Of a DNA stretch of 64,000 nt, positions 31,310 to 40,367 are shown piece by piece. A program made the translations under genes and the position numbers. Numbering within the stretch: the first letter of the stretch is position 1; each line of letters begins with the position of its first letter. The notes under the pieces were generated by a model. The model was not told where the DNA came from. It saw only the letters and a program-made list of their open reading frames with translations, and did no database searches. Source of the stretch: Nocardioides sp. Soil805 (GTDB taxonomy: Bacteria; Actinomycetota; Actinomycetes; Propionibacteriales; Nocardioidaceae); assembly GCF_001429625.1 (NCBI RefSeq), contig NZ_LMSU01000002.1:124001-188000 (forward strand), given 5' to 3'.

Positions 31310-32866
31310 TCAGCCGACGTTGACCGCGATCTCCTGGATGCCGCTCGAGCCCTCCGGGAAGGGCGTCGCACGGACGGCTGTCTGGACGTCCCCGTCCTTG
31401 TTGGTGGCGCGGCTGGCCACGAAGTGCTGGCCCGGCTCGGCGTCCCACTCGTAGAACCACTGGCGCCAGTAGTCGTCGCCGGCGTCCGGGCCAAGCTCGG
31501 CCTTCTGCCATGGCCCGCCGTCGATGCGGACCTCGACGCCCTGGATGCCGACGCCCTGGGCCCAGGCCACGCCGCCGATGAACGTCTTTCCGGGCTTGCT
31601 GTCCGAGAGCGGCTTGGGGGTGTCGATGCGGCTGGAGAGCTTGATGGGCGCGTCGATGGCCCAGTCGCGCTCGGTCCAGTAGGCCTCCTGCTCGTCGTAC
31701 GTCGTCAGCGTCATCTTCGTGATCCACTTGCAGGCGCTGACGAAGCCGTAGAGCCCGGGGACGACCATCCGGACCGGGAAGCCGTGCTCGCGGGGCAGCG
31801 GCTCGCCGTTCATGCCGAGGGCGAGCAGGGCGTCGCGTCCGTCCAGGGCGACCTTGAGCGGCACCGAGATGGTCATGCCGTCGACGTCGGTGCACAGGAT
31901 CTGGTCGGCCTTGGTCGAGTCGACGCCGGCCTTGTCGAGCACGTCCTGGAGGGGTACGCCGAGCCAGCGGGCGGCGCCGATGTAGGGCCCGCCCACGTCG
32001 TTGGACACGCAGGTCAGGGTGATGTCGCGCTCCACCACGCGCATGCCCGCGAGGTCGTCGAAGGACAGCTCGACCTCCTTCTCGACGTCGCCGTCGATGG
32101 TCAGCGACCACGAGTCGACGTCGATCGCGGGCACGGTCAGAGCGGTGTCGACGCGGTAGAAGTCGGAGTTGGGCGTGCGGAACGCGGAGATCCCGGGCAC
32201 CCGCTCCTCGAGGCCGCCGGGCAGGGCGGCGGCCTTCTCGGCGGCCGTCGGCAGCGCGATGTCGGTGCCGCGCAGGCGGACCTCGGACACCCAGCGCCCC
32301 GCCCCGGCGATGGCGGCCGCGGCCAGGGCGGCGCCGCCGGTGGCGATCAGGACGGTACGCCGCGACGCGGACGCGCCGGCCGGCTCGGCGTGGTCGGTGG
32401 TCCCGGCGCGCGCGGTCGTGGTGTCGGCGGGTGTGGCGGCGGGGCTCGCGAACCGGTACAGCCCCGCCAGGGTGAGCGCGCCCACGAGGGCGGCCACCGC
32501 GCTGGGCACCAGGTCGAGCGCGCCCGCGCTGGGCCGCAGCAGGGCGAGGACGCCCGCGACCGCGGCGAGCCCGACCAGCATGCTGATCCCGAGGGTGAGC
32601 CGTCGAGCGGCCACGATCCCGGCCACGCCGGCCAGGACGAGCACGACCACGAGCACCGAGCCGACCAGGATCGCCTTGTCGGCGGTGCCGAAGGTGCGGA
32701 TCGCCCACTCCTTCATGGGGGTGGGGGTGAGGTCGATGACCGTGGAGCCCACGGCCAGCACCGGGGAGGCGGCGGGCACGGTCAGGGCGGCGACGAGGTG
32801 GGCGGCGGCCATCCCCACGAGGGTGGCGAGGACGCCGTACAGGGCCTGGAGCAGTCGGGTGAGCAC
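31310..32866 (-). CDS. Membrane-anchored molybdopterin-dependent oxidoreductase (sulfite-oxidase fold)
   Basis: 518 residues from a GTG at 32866, placed 7 nt after a SigK-type -10 box; the longer ATG reading at 32923 would overlap the divergent gene. Four or five membrane segments fill about 1-165, followed by SRRTVLIATGGAALAAAAIA, another anchor. The catalytic domain follows: ITLTCVSNDVGGPYIGAARW contains the Mo-ligand Cys, FPVRMVVPGLYGFVSACKW and KMTLTTYDEQEAYW are family motifs, and the C-terminal Mo-cofactor dimerisation domain has AWAQGVGIQGVEVRIDGGPW. It probably acts outside the membrane as an oxidoreductase of unknown substrate within the SigK response. Confidence 0.9.
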   Translation of the reverse strand: MLTRLLQALYGVLATLVGMAAAHLVAALTVPAASPVLAVGSTVIDLTPTPMKEWAIRTFGTADKAILVGSVLVVVLVLAGVAGIVAARRLTLGISMLVGLAAVAGVLALLRPSAGALDLVPSAVAALVGALTLAGLYRFASPAATPADTTTARAGTTDHAEPAGASASRRTVLIATGGAALAAAAIAGAGRWVSEVRLRGTDIALPTAAEKAAALPGGLEERVPGISAFRTPNSDFYRVDTALTVPAIDVDSWSLTIDGDVEKEVELSFDDLAGMRVVERDITLTCVSNDVGGPYIGAARWLGVPLQDVLDKAGVDSTKADQILCTDVDGMTISVPLKVALDGRDALLALGMNGEPLPREHGFPVRMVVPGLYGFVSACKWITKMTLTTYDEQEAYWTERDWAIDAPIKLSSRIDTPKPLSDSKPGKTFIGGVAWAQGVGIQGVEVRIDGGPWQKAELGPDAGDDYWRQWFYEWDAEPGQHFVASRATNKDGDVQTAVRATPFPEGSSGIQEIAVNVG

Positions 32867-32873
32867 GTCAGGT

Positions 32874-32900
32874 GTTCGGTGCCCGGGGCCGTGTGGATGG
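32874..32900 (-). promoter_or_regulatory. Predicted SigK promoter of the molybdopterin oxidoreductase gene
   Basis: CCATCC (32900-32895), a 15-nt spacer and CCGAAC (32879-32874) on the minus strand. The -35 box equals the reported mycobacterial SigK box and the -10 differs by one base. The GTG at 32866 lies 7 nt beyond the -10 box, implying a leaderless transcript. The promoter overlaps the upstream region of the divergent crotonase gene. Confidence 0.72.
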
Positions 32901-32921
32901 GTCTGGTGCAGGATGGCGGCC

Positions 32922-33668
32922 ATGACCGAGCTCGTGCACTACGCCGTCGCGGACGCCGTCGCGACCATCACCCTGGACTCGCCCCACAACCGCAACGCCC
33001 TGAGCAGGCAGCTGGTGACCGAGCTCTTCGGCCACCTCGAGAGGGCCGGGGCCGACGACGACGTCCGGGTGGTGCTGATCGAGAGCTCCGGCAAGGTCTT
33101 CTGCTCGGGCGCCGACCTGGGCGAGGCGACCTCCGAGGGCATGGAGGCGGGGGCGCGGCGCATCGTCGACCTCCAGCGCCTCGTGGTGACGCTGGACAAG
33201 CCGGTGGTCACCAAGAACCTCGGCGCCGTCCGGGCCGGCGGGATCGGCATCATCGCCGCCGCGGACATCGCGATCAGCGCCGACGAGGCGACCTTCGCGC
33301 TCACCGAGGTCAAGCTCGGGCTGGCCGCCGCGATCATCAGCCTGACCGTGCACCACCGGATGAACCCGCGCGCCGCGGCCCTGACCACCCTCGGCGGCGA
33401 GGTCTTCACCGGCGTCGACGCCGCGGCGTACGGACTGGTGACTCAGAGCGTCCCGGCGGCCGAGCTCGACGCCCGCGTCGACGAGGTGTGCGCCAGCCTG
33501 GCGACCGGCGCGGCCCAGGGGCTGCGGGAGTCCAAGCGGATCCTCAACGCCGACCTGGTCCGCCGCATCGACGAGCGCGGCGAGGAGATGGCCGCCCTCA
33601 GCGCGACCCTCTTCGCCAGCGACGAGGCCCGCGAGACGATGACGGCCTTCCTCAGCCGCGGGAAGTAA
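32922..33668 (+). CDS. Enoyl-CoA hydratase/isomerase family protein
   Basis: 248 residues; the ATG at 32922 fits the family start, although ATG 32913 is in frame. Crotonase motifs: ITLDSPHNRNALSRQLVTEL, VLIESSGKVFCSGADLGEA (first oxyanion-hole loop), TKNLGAVRAGGIGIIAAADI (second loop), FALTEVKLGLAAAI. The Glu pair of classical hydratases is only partly recognisable (EVKLGL present; the first Glu in AVRAGG is absent), so isomerase or another crotonase activity is possible. It is divergent from the molybdopterin gene and not part of the catabolic operon at 9774-18710. Confidence 0.88.
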   Translation: MTELVHYAVADAVATITLDSPHNRNALSRQLVTELFGHLERAGADDDVRVVLIESSGKVFCSGADLGEATSEGMEAGARRIVDLQRLVVTLDKPVVTKNLGAVRAGGIGIIAAADIAISADEATFALTEVKLGLAAAIISLTVHHRMNPRAAALTTLGGEVFTGVDAAAYGLVTQSVPAAELDARVDEVCASLATGAAQGLRESKRILNADLVRRIDERGEEMAALSATLFASDEARETMTAFLSRGK

Positions 33669-33785
33669 GGCGTCCGGGACGTCTCGTCACTTCTTCCCCC
33701 ACGGCCGCGGCCTAGTAGTCTTGAACGTCTGTCGTCCCCCGGACGGCAGATGGGGACGGATGCACGTGCACAGGGGGAAGCCGGA

Positions 33786-35978
33786 GTGAGCGAAGAGCTC
33801 GAGCGCCGCGAGATCGCGGCCGAGCAGGAGTACGTCGACCGCGTCTACGTCCAGCTCGAGGCGAGCGCCCGCAGCGCCAAGGAGCTCGCCGCCGAGGGCC
33901 ACGGCCGCGGCCGCCTCGGCCACGAGGGCGGGCTCGTCGAGCGCGACGCGATGGTCTTCCAGGCCGCCAAGCGGATCGCCCAGCTCGACGCCGCCCACGA
34001 GGGGCTGGTCTTCGGCCGCCTCGACCTCGACGGGGCCATCGACACCGAGCCCCGCTACATCGGCCGGATCGGCCTGCGCGACTCCCAGCGCGACTCGCTC
34101 CTCATCGACTGGCGCGCCCCCGCGGCCGCGGTGTTCTACCAGGCGACGGCCGCCGAGCCGCAGGGCGTGATCCGGCGCCGGGTGCTGCGCGCCGACCACC
34201 GCACCGTCGTCGGGGTCGAGGACGAGCTCCTCGACGCCCAGGCGCTCGAGTCCTCCGGGGCCGACCTGCCGATCGTCGGCGAGGGCGCCCTGATGGCCCA
34301 GCTCAGCCGGGCCCGCGACCGCAGCATGCACTCCATCGTCGCCACCATCCAGGCCGAGCAGGACAAGGCGATCCGCGCGCCCGGCAAGGGCGTCGTGTCG
34401 ATCTCCGGCGGACCGGGCACCGGCAAGACGGTCGTCGCGCTGCACCGCGCGGCGTACCTCCTCTACTCCGACCGCCGCCGCTACGAGTCCGGCGGCGTCC
34501 TCGTCGTCGGTCCCAGCGGCGTCTTCATGCGCTACATCGAGCGGGTGCTGCCCAGCCTCGGCGAGACCGCGGTCGCCCTGCGCAGCCTCGGCGAGGTCGT
34601 CGACGGCGTCCGCGCCACCCGCCACGACGAGCCGGCGGTCGCCGACGTCAAGGGCGCCGCCCGCATGGCCGAGCTGATGCGGCGCATCGCGCGCCAGCAG
34701 GCGCCCGGCAGCCCGACCGACTTCAGCGTGTTCTGGCGCGACGACCGGATCGTCCTGGACCGGGGCGTCCTGGGTCGCGTACGCCGCCAGCTCATGTCGC
34801 AGGGCCGGCGCAACCGCCAGCTGCCGCGGGTGGCCAACGCCCTGCTCGACGCCATGTGGCGCCAGGTGCGCGGCGAGCGCGGTCGCGAGCGGGGTCGCGA
34901 GGCCTTCAACGACGACATGCTCTCCCACCCGGCCTTCGTCGACTTCGCCAGCGCCTGGTGGCCGCCGCTCGACGCGCCCACCGTGCTGGGCTGGCTGGCG
35001 GACCCCGAGGTCCTGGCCCGGGTCGGCGAGGGCGTGGTGACGCCCGAGGAGCAGCGCCTGCTCAGCAAGTCCTGGACCGGCGGCGGGCTCTCCGTCGAGG
35101 ACGTCGCGCTGCTCGACGAGCTGCGCTACCTGCTCGGCGACGTGCCGCTGCGCACCGACGCCGACCACGATCGCGACGACACCGTCACCGCCACCGAGGG
35201 CGGGGTCGACCTCCAGGAGCTCACCACCGCCTCCGAGCGCGAGTACGCCCCGACCGGCCGCGCCTGGGCCCCGCCCACGCACCGCATCGAGGACGACGGC
35301 TTCGCGCACGTGCTCATCGACGAGGCGCAGGACCTCACCCCGATGCAGTGGCGGATGGTCGGCCGCCGGGGTCGCACCGCCAGCTGGACGATCGTCGGCG
35401 ACCCGGCGCAGTCGTCGTGGCCGGTGCCGGCCGAGAGCGCCGCGGCCCGCGCCGAGGCGCTGGAGGGCAAGCAGCTCCACGAGTTCCACCTCTCGACCAA
35501 CTACCGCAACTCGGCCGAGATCTACGAGTTCGCCGCGGCGTACGCCGGTCGGGTCGGGCTCGACGCCGACCTCCCCGAGGCCGTACGCCGCACGGGCGAG
35601 GCCCCGCGCGAGCTGCCGGACACCCCGGACCTCGAGTCCGCCACCCGTGCTGCCGTCAGCGAGATCGCCGCGACCGTGCAGGGCACCGTGGGCGTCGTGG
35701 TGCCCGTGGCCCGGCGTTCGGAGGTCAACGCCTGGCTGGCGTCGTGGCCCGAGCTGGCCGACGACGCCCGGGGCGCCCGCGCGGCCGTGGACTCCTCGGT
35801 CGCGCCGAGCGGGGAGGACCGCGTCGTGGTGCTGACCGGTCTCGACACCAAGGGCCTGGAGTTCGACGGCATCGTCGTGGTGCGCCCGCAGGAGATCGAG
35901 GACGAGTCCGCCACCGGGCGCGCGACGCTCTACGTGGTGCTCACCCGCGCCACCCAGCTGCTGACCACGGTCGGCTGA
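33786..35978 (+). CDS. UvrD/Rep-type helicase, HelD-like RNA polymerase-recycling factor
   Basis: 730 residues from a GTG at 33786 with GGGGGAAG upstream. An N-terminal charged coiled coil (RREIAAEQEYVDRVYVQLEA) is followed by RIGLRDSQRDSLLIDWRAPA, Walker A SGGPGTGKTVVALHRAAYLL (near 208), motif II VLIDEAQDLTPMQW, motif III TIVGDPAQSSW, LSTNYRNSAEIYEF, and the C-terminal KGLEFDGIVVV and YVVLTRATQ. The IDWRAP motif and N-terminal coiled coil are characteristic of HelD, which in mycobacteria and Bacillus removes stalled RNA polymerase from DNA using ATP. Monocistronic by appearance. Confidence 0.9.
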   Translation: MSEELERREIAAEQEYVDRVYVQLEASARSAKELAAEGHGRGRLGHEGGLVERDAMVFQAAKRIAQLDAAHEGLVFGRLDLDGAIDTEPRYIGRIGLRDSQRDSLLIDWRAPAAAVFYQATAAEPQGVIRRRVLRADHRTVVGVEDELLDAQALESSGADLPIVGEGALMAQLSRARDRSMHSIVATIQAEQDKAIRAPGKGVVSISGGPGTGKTVVALHRAAYLLYSDRRRYESGGVLVVGPSGVFMRYIERVLPSLGETAVALRSLGEVVDGVRATRHDEPAVADVKGAARMAELMRRIARQQAPGSPTDFSVFWRDDRIVLDRGVLGRVRRQLMSQGRRNRQLPRVANALLDAMWRQVRGERGRERGREAFNDDMLSHPAFVDFASAWWPPLDAPTVLGWLADPEVLARVGEGVVTPEEQRLLSKSWTGGGLSVEDVALLDELRYLLGDVPLRTDADHDRDDTVTATEGGVDLQELTTASEREYAPTGRAWAPPTHRIEDDGFAHVLIDEAQDLTPMQWRMVGRRGRTASWTIVGDPAQSSWPVPAESAAARAEALEGKQLHEFHLSTNYRNSAEIYEFAAAYAGRVGLDADLPEAVRRTGEAPRELPDTPDLESATRAAVSEIAATVQGTVGVVVPVARRSEVNAWLASWPELADDARGARAAVDSSVAPSGEDRVVVLTGLDTKGLEFDGIVVVRPQEIEDESATGRATLYVVLTRATQLLTTVG

Positions 35979-36022
35979 GACACCCCGATCCGGCCACGTG
36001 GACGGACCGTAGGGTTTCGGCC

Positions 36023-37924
36023 ATGACCGACGCCCCCGCCGTACGTGACCTCCTGGACGAGATCCAGGGGCACGAGGCGTGGGCGGTGATCCGCCGCAAG
36101 GCCGAGCGCACCGCCGGGCTGGTGGCCGGGCGGCGTACCGAGGTCGAGTCGATCCTCGACATCCCGCTGGAGACCGGCGTCCCCGAGCACGGCAAGGTCG
36201 CCGACCGGCTCGTCGCGCTGCCGTTCCGGCAGGTGCGCGAGCGCGGTTTCGACGCCATCGACGACGGCACCCCGCTCGTCGTGGTCGACATCGACGTCGA
36301 GCACGAGGTGGGCGTCGACGACCTCGTCGCGGCGCTGCCGACAGCCGACATCGAGATCTCCGACCGGGGCGGCTTCGAGACCTCCGACGAGGACTACGCG
36401 AGCGTCGTCGAGTCGATCATCCGCGACGAGATCGGGCAGGGCGAGGGCGCCAACCTGGTCATCGGGCGCCACTACCGCGCGGTCGTCGCCGACTGGAGCG
36501 TGGAGCGCGCGCTGTCGGTGCTGCGCCGCCTGCTCGAGCACGAGCGCGGCGCCTACTGGACCTTCTGCTTCTTCACCGGGGACCGCTACCTCATCGGGGC
36601 CTCTCCGGAGCGGCACGTGAGCGTGCGCGACCAGGACGTGCGGATGAACCCCATCTCGGGGACCTTCCGCGTCGGCGGCGACCCCGAGACGCTCAAGCCG
36701 CGGCTGCTCGACTTCCTCGCCGACGAGAAGGAGGTCTTCGAGCTCTTCATGGTGGTCGACGAGGAGCTCAAGATGATGTGCGACGTCTGCCACGAGGGCG
36801 GACAGGTGCTGGGGCCGTTCCTCAAGCCGATGACGCACCTCGTGCACACGGAGTACCTCCTCGCCGGGCGCAGCGAGCGCGACCCCCGCGAGATCCTGCG
36901 CGACACGATGTACGCCGCCACCGTCACCGGCGCGCCGGTGGAGAACGCCTGCCGGCTGATCGCCGAGTACGAGTCGGAGGGCCGCGGCTACTACGCCGCC
37001 GCGCTCGCGCTTTTCGGTCGCGACGCCTCCGGGCGGCCCACCATGGACAGCCCGATCCTGATCCGCACCGCCGACGTCGACCTCGACGGCCGGCTCAAGG
37101 TGACGGCCGGTGCCACCCTCGTGCGCGACTCCGACGCGGCGTACGAGGTGGCCGAGACGCACGCCAAGGCGGGCGGCATCCTCGGCGCCTTCGGCCTGGT
37201 CCCTCGCGCGAGCGCGCCGGCGGAGGAGATCGCGGCGCTGACCCGCGACGAGGACGTCCTGCTCGCCCTCGGCACCCGCAACCAGCGGCTGAGCCGCTTC
37301 TGGCTCACCGACCAGGAGGGCGCGCCGCCGGACCCGTCGCTGGCGGGGCAGCGTGCGGTGATCCTGCACGGCGAGGACGACTTCGTGAACATGCTGCGCC
37401 ACGTGCTCGGCGTCTTCGGGATGACCTCGACCGTGGTGCGCCACGAGGACTACGCGACCGGCGCCTTCGCGGGTGCCGACCTCGTCGTCATCGGTCCCGG
37501 CCCAGGCGACCCGCGCGACGGGGACCACCCCAAGATCGCGGCCTTCCGTCGCGCCGTGGACGACGTGCTCGCCAGCGGCCAGCCGTTCCTGGCGGTGTGC
37601 CTGGGCCACCAGACCCTGTGCGACCGCCTCGGGATCCCGCTCGACTTCAAGGACATCGTCTTCCAGGGCACCCAGTCGCCGATCTCGCTGGCCGGGCGCA
37701 CCGAGCGGGTCGGGTTCTACAACACCTTCGTCGGCCGCGTCCCCGATCCGGACGCCCTGCCGGCGGGGGTGAGCGTCGAGCGCGACGAGGCCACCGGTGA
37801 CGTCCACCAGGTCACCGGGCCGCACTTCCGCGGCATCCAGTTCCACGCCGAGTCGATCCTCACCGAGAACGGCTACGACCTCATCCACGACCTCGTGCGT
37901 GGCCTGCTCGCCAATAGTCGATAA
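36023..37924 (+). CDS. Anthranilate synthase family protein, PhzE-like (aminase plus glutamine amidotransferase fusion)
   Basis: 633 residues; ATG at 36023 lies 7 nt after TAGGGT (leaderless-type start). The chorismate-binding domain (about 1-400) contains GASPERHVSVRDQDVRMNPI, ISGTFRVGG, KMMCDVCHEGG, ATVTGAPVENACRLI and GRGYYAAALALFGRD. The glutaminase domain (about 430-633) has IGPGPGDPRDGD, LAVCLGHQTLCDRLG (catalytic Cys) and GIQFHAESILTENG (His/Glu). Order and motifs match PhzE, which makes 2-amino-2-deoxyisochorismate, better than TrpE-TrpG. No other phenazine-type gene is adjacent, so the product and its fate are unclear. Confidence 0.88.
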   Translation: MTDAPAVRDLLDEIQGHEAWAVIRRKAERTAGLVAGRRTEVESILDIPLETGVPEHGKVADRLVALPFRQVRERGFDAIDDGTPLVVVDIDVEHEVGVDDLVAALPTADIEISDRGGFETSDEDYASVVESIIRDEIGQGEGANLVIGRHYRAVVADWSVERALSVLRRLLEHERGAYWTFCFFTGDRYLIGASPERHVSVRDQDVRMNPISGTFRVGGDPETLKPRLLDFLADEKEVFELFMVVDEELKMMCDVCHEGGQVLGPFLKPMTHLVHTEYLLAGRSERDPREILRDTMYAATVTGAPVENACRLIAEYESEGRGYYAAALALFGRDASGRPTMDSPILIRTADVDLDGRLKVTAGATLVRDSDAAYEVAETHAKAGGILGAFGLVPRASAPAEEIAALTRDEDVLLALGTRNQRLSRFWLTDQEGAPPDPSLAGQRAVILHGEDDFVNMLRHVLGVFGMTSTVVRHEDYATGAFAGADLVVIGPGPGDPRDGDHPKIAAFRRAVDDVLASGQPFLAVCLGHQTLCDRLGIPLDFKDIVFQGTQSPISLAGRTERVGFYNTFVGRVPDPDALPAGVSVERDEATGDVHQVTGPHFRGIQFHAESILTENGYDLIHDLVRGLLANSR

Positions 37925-38020
37925 GTTTGGTAGACATTTCTTCTCTCGGGCGTGGCAGGCAACGAATGGTCCCCCGGGCGCGTCACCATCAGTGACCGAT
38001 CACCATGGACGGGGGAGTCC

Positions 38021-39766
38021 TTGCAGCTCGTACGACGTTCGGTGGCCGCGGCCGTGTGCCTCACCGCCGGCCTTGCCGCCAGCCTGACCGCCTGCGGAGC
38101 CGCCACCGGCCCGAGCACCGGGGCCCCCGGGTCCGCTGCCGCCTCGGCCCCGCGACCGGCGATCGCCGCCGGGGCCGGGATCAAGGGCGCCGACCTGCCC
38201 GCCGCCAAGCGCGCCCAGCGACCCAACATCGTCATGGTCCTGATGGACGACTTCTCGATGGACCTGGTGCAGACGATGCGCTCGGCACGCACGATGAGGC
38301 GGGCCGGGGCGTCGTACTCCCACGCCTTCGTCGTCGACTCGCTGTGCTGCGTCTCGCGCTCCAGCCTCTTCACCGGGCAGTACCCCCACCAGACGGGCGT
38401 CCGGACCAACACGTCCGGCCAGCTCGACGCGATGCCGCTCGGCGGCTACGCGGCGTTCGAGGGCTACGGCAACCCGGAGCGGTCCTTCAACGTGACCCTC
38501 CAGGGCTCCGGCTACACGACCGGCTTCGTCGGCAAGTACCTCAACGAGTACGAGTACGTGCGGGGTCGCGCGCTGCCGCCGATGCCGCCCGGCTGGTCGC
38601 AGTTCAACGTCGTCTTCGGCTCGGCGTACGACGGCTGGGACTTCGACAGCACCTACGTCCGGCAGGGTCGGCTGCGCGCCCGGCACCACGACGCGCCGCC
38701 GCTGTCCGCGCCGGAGAAGGAGCGTGACAAGGCCTACGCCGGCAACGTCATCGAGTCCTACGCCACGAAGTTCATCAAGGCGCACCGCGACGACGACGCG
38801 CCGTACTTCCTCGAGGTCGCGCCGTACGCCCCGCACAACCGCACCCAGCCCAAGCCCTACTACCCCGGCGACCCGGTCTTCCCGCCGGCCTTCCGCGACC
38901 GCCCGGCGGCCGGTCGCAAGGGCAACTGCGGGCCGGTGGCCTGCACCTCGCTGACCACGCGCGACCTGCCCGGCTTCGGGGACGACCGCAAGGACAACCG
39001 GCCGCGCAAGGCCAACGGCAAGCCGGCCCGCGCGTGGAACACCCGGGCCAACCCGTTCCGGCCCGCGCAGAGCGTCGCCGACCTGCGCAACCGCGCGATG
39101 ATGGCGCAGTCGGTCGACCGCACGGTGCGCCGGATCCTGCGCCTCGTCGACGACAACACCTACGTCGTGCTCACCTCCGACAACGGCTTCCACCTCGGCC
39201 AGAACGGCCTCGGGCGCGGCAAGGGGACGGCGTACGACACCGACGTGCACGTGCCGCTGTACGTCGTGGGGCCGGGCGTGGTGCCCGGCGCGCGGGCCGA
39301 GCTGACCTCCAACCTCGACCTCGGGCCGACCTTCGAGGAGCTCGCCGGCGTCGTGTCCCCGGCGTACCGCTCGGGCCAGTCGATCGTCCCGACCTTCGGC
39401 GACCCCACGCTGGTGCGCCGCAACCACGTCTTCATCGAGCACACCGCCCAGGCGCTGACGAAGCTCGACCCGGACTCCGCGCTCAACGGCGACGAGCTCG
39501 ACCGGATCCCGTCCTACGTCGCGGTCCGCAGCCGCACGGGCCTGCTGATCCGCTACGACATGGACACCGACGTGCATCGCTTTGCGTTCGCCTACGAGTT
39601 CTACACCTACAAGAACCGCCGCTGGGAGAAGAAGAACGCCTTCGCGCAGCCCCGGCACGCGGCGGAGGTGCAGGCGTTGATGGTCAAGCTGGCGCAGTGG
39701 GACCAGTGTGCGGAGCCCACCGGCAACAAGCCGGTCGCGCCGTCGTGCCGGACGCTGACGCAGTGA
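38021..39766 (+). CDS. Secreted sulfatase
   Basis: 581 residues; TTG at 38021 with GGGGGAG upstream gives a signal peptide (RRSVAAAVCLTAGLAASLTA, then CGAA lipobox-like). The alkaline-phosphatase/sulfatase core follows: RPNIVMVLMDDFSMDLVQTM (metal ligands), and VDSLCCVSRSSLFTGQYPHQ, which carries the CxSR formylglycine site. FVGKYLNEYEY and VVLTSDNGFHLGQNGLGRGK are further family motifs. It is probably a lipid-anchored or secreted enzyme cleaving sulfate esters from polysaccharides or other organic sulfates. GTG 38042 is an alternative start. The 96-bp upstream gap is AT-richer than average and probably holds the promoter. Confidence 0.9.
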   Translation: MQLVRRSVAAAVCLTAGLAASLTACGAATGPSTGAPGSAAASAPRPAIAAGAGIKGADLPAAKRAQRPNIVMVLMDDFSMDLVQTMRSARTMRRAGASYSHAFVVDSLCCVSRSSLFTGQYPHQTGVRTNTSGQLDAMPLGGYAAFEGYGNPERSFNVTLQGSGYTTGFVGKYLNEYEYVRGRALPPMPPGWSQFNVVFGSAYDGWDFDSTYVRQGRLRARHHDAPPLSAPEKERDKAYAGNVIESYATKFIKAHRDDDAPYFLEVAPYAPHNRTQPKPYYPGDPVFPPAFRDRPAAGRKGNCGPVACTSLTTRDLPGFGDDRKDNRPRKANGKPARAWNTRANPFRPAQSVADLRNRAMMAQSVDRTVRRILRLVDDNTYVVLTSDNGFHLGQNGLGRGKGTAYDTDVHVPLYVVGPGVVPGARAELTSNLDLGPTFEELAGVVSPAYRSGQSIVPTFGDPTLVRRNHVFIEHTAQALTKLDPDSALNGDELDRIPSYVAVRSRTGLLIRYDMDTDVHRFAFAYEFYTYKNRRWEKKNAFAQPRHAAEVQALMVKLAQWDQCAEPTGNKPVAPSCRTLTQ

Positions 39767-39791
39767 GGTGAGCGGGGGCTAGCGTGCTCCC

Positions 39792-40367
39792 GTGCCTGTT
39801 CCCGTGGACGTCGTCGTGGTCGACCACCACGACTCCTACACGTGGAACCTCGTCCACCTCGTGGCGTCGGTGACCGGCGTGCTGCCCCGCGTGGTGGAGC
39901 ACGACGAGGTGGGCGCCGCCGAGGTGCTCGCGCACTCCCACGTCCTGCTCTCGCCGGGACCGGGGCACCCCGACGACCCGGCGGACTTCGCGGTCGGGCG
40001 CGAGGTGCTGCTCGCGGGCACCCGTCCGGTGCTGGGCGTCTGCCTCGGGATGCAGGGCCTGGTCACGGCGTACGGCGGGACGATCGAGCGGGTCGAGCCG
40101 GCCCACGGCCAGGTCGCCCACGTCCGCCACGACGGGCGCGGGCTGTTCCGGGGAGTGGCGCAGGACTTCGCCGCGGTGCGCTACCACTCGCTCGGCGTGA
40201 CCGCGCTGCCCACCGACGTGCTGGCGGCGACGGCCTGGAGCGAGGACGGCGTCGTGATGGGCGTGCGGCACCGGACGCTGCCGCTCGAGGGCGTGCAGTT
40301 CCACCCGGAGTCGATCCTGTCGGAGCACGGACGCGACCTCGTGTCGAACTTCCTGGAGGGACCGTGA
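39792..40367 (+). CDS. pabA: Aminodeoxychorismate/anthranilate synthase glutaminase component
   Basis: 191 residues; GTG at 39792 follows TAGCGT by 6 nt (leaderless-type). It is a class I amidotransferase: DHHDSYTWNLVHLVA, LLSPGPGHPDDPADF, VLGVCLGMQGLVTAYGG (nucleophile Cys) and LEGVQFHPESILSEHG (His/Glu). It supplies ammonia to the synthase encoded by the next gene, whose GTG overlaps its stop (4 bp), for 4-amino-4-deoxychorismate and thus folate. Pairing with pabB favours PabA over TrpG. Confidence 0.9.
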   Translation: MPVPVDVVVVDHHDSYTWNLVHLVASVTGVLPRVVEHDEVGAAEVLAHSHVLLSPGPGHPDDPADFAVGREVLLAGTRPVLGVCLGMQGLVTAYGGTIERVEPAHGQVAHVRHDGRGLFRGVAQDFAAVRYHSLGVTALPTDVLAATAWSEDGVVMGVRHRTLPLEGVQFHPESILSEHGRDLVSNFLEGP

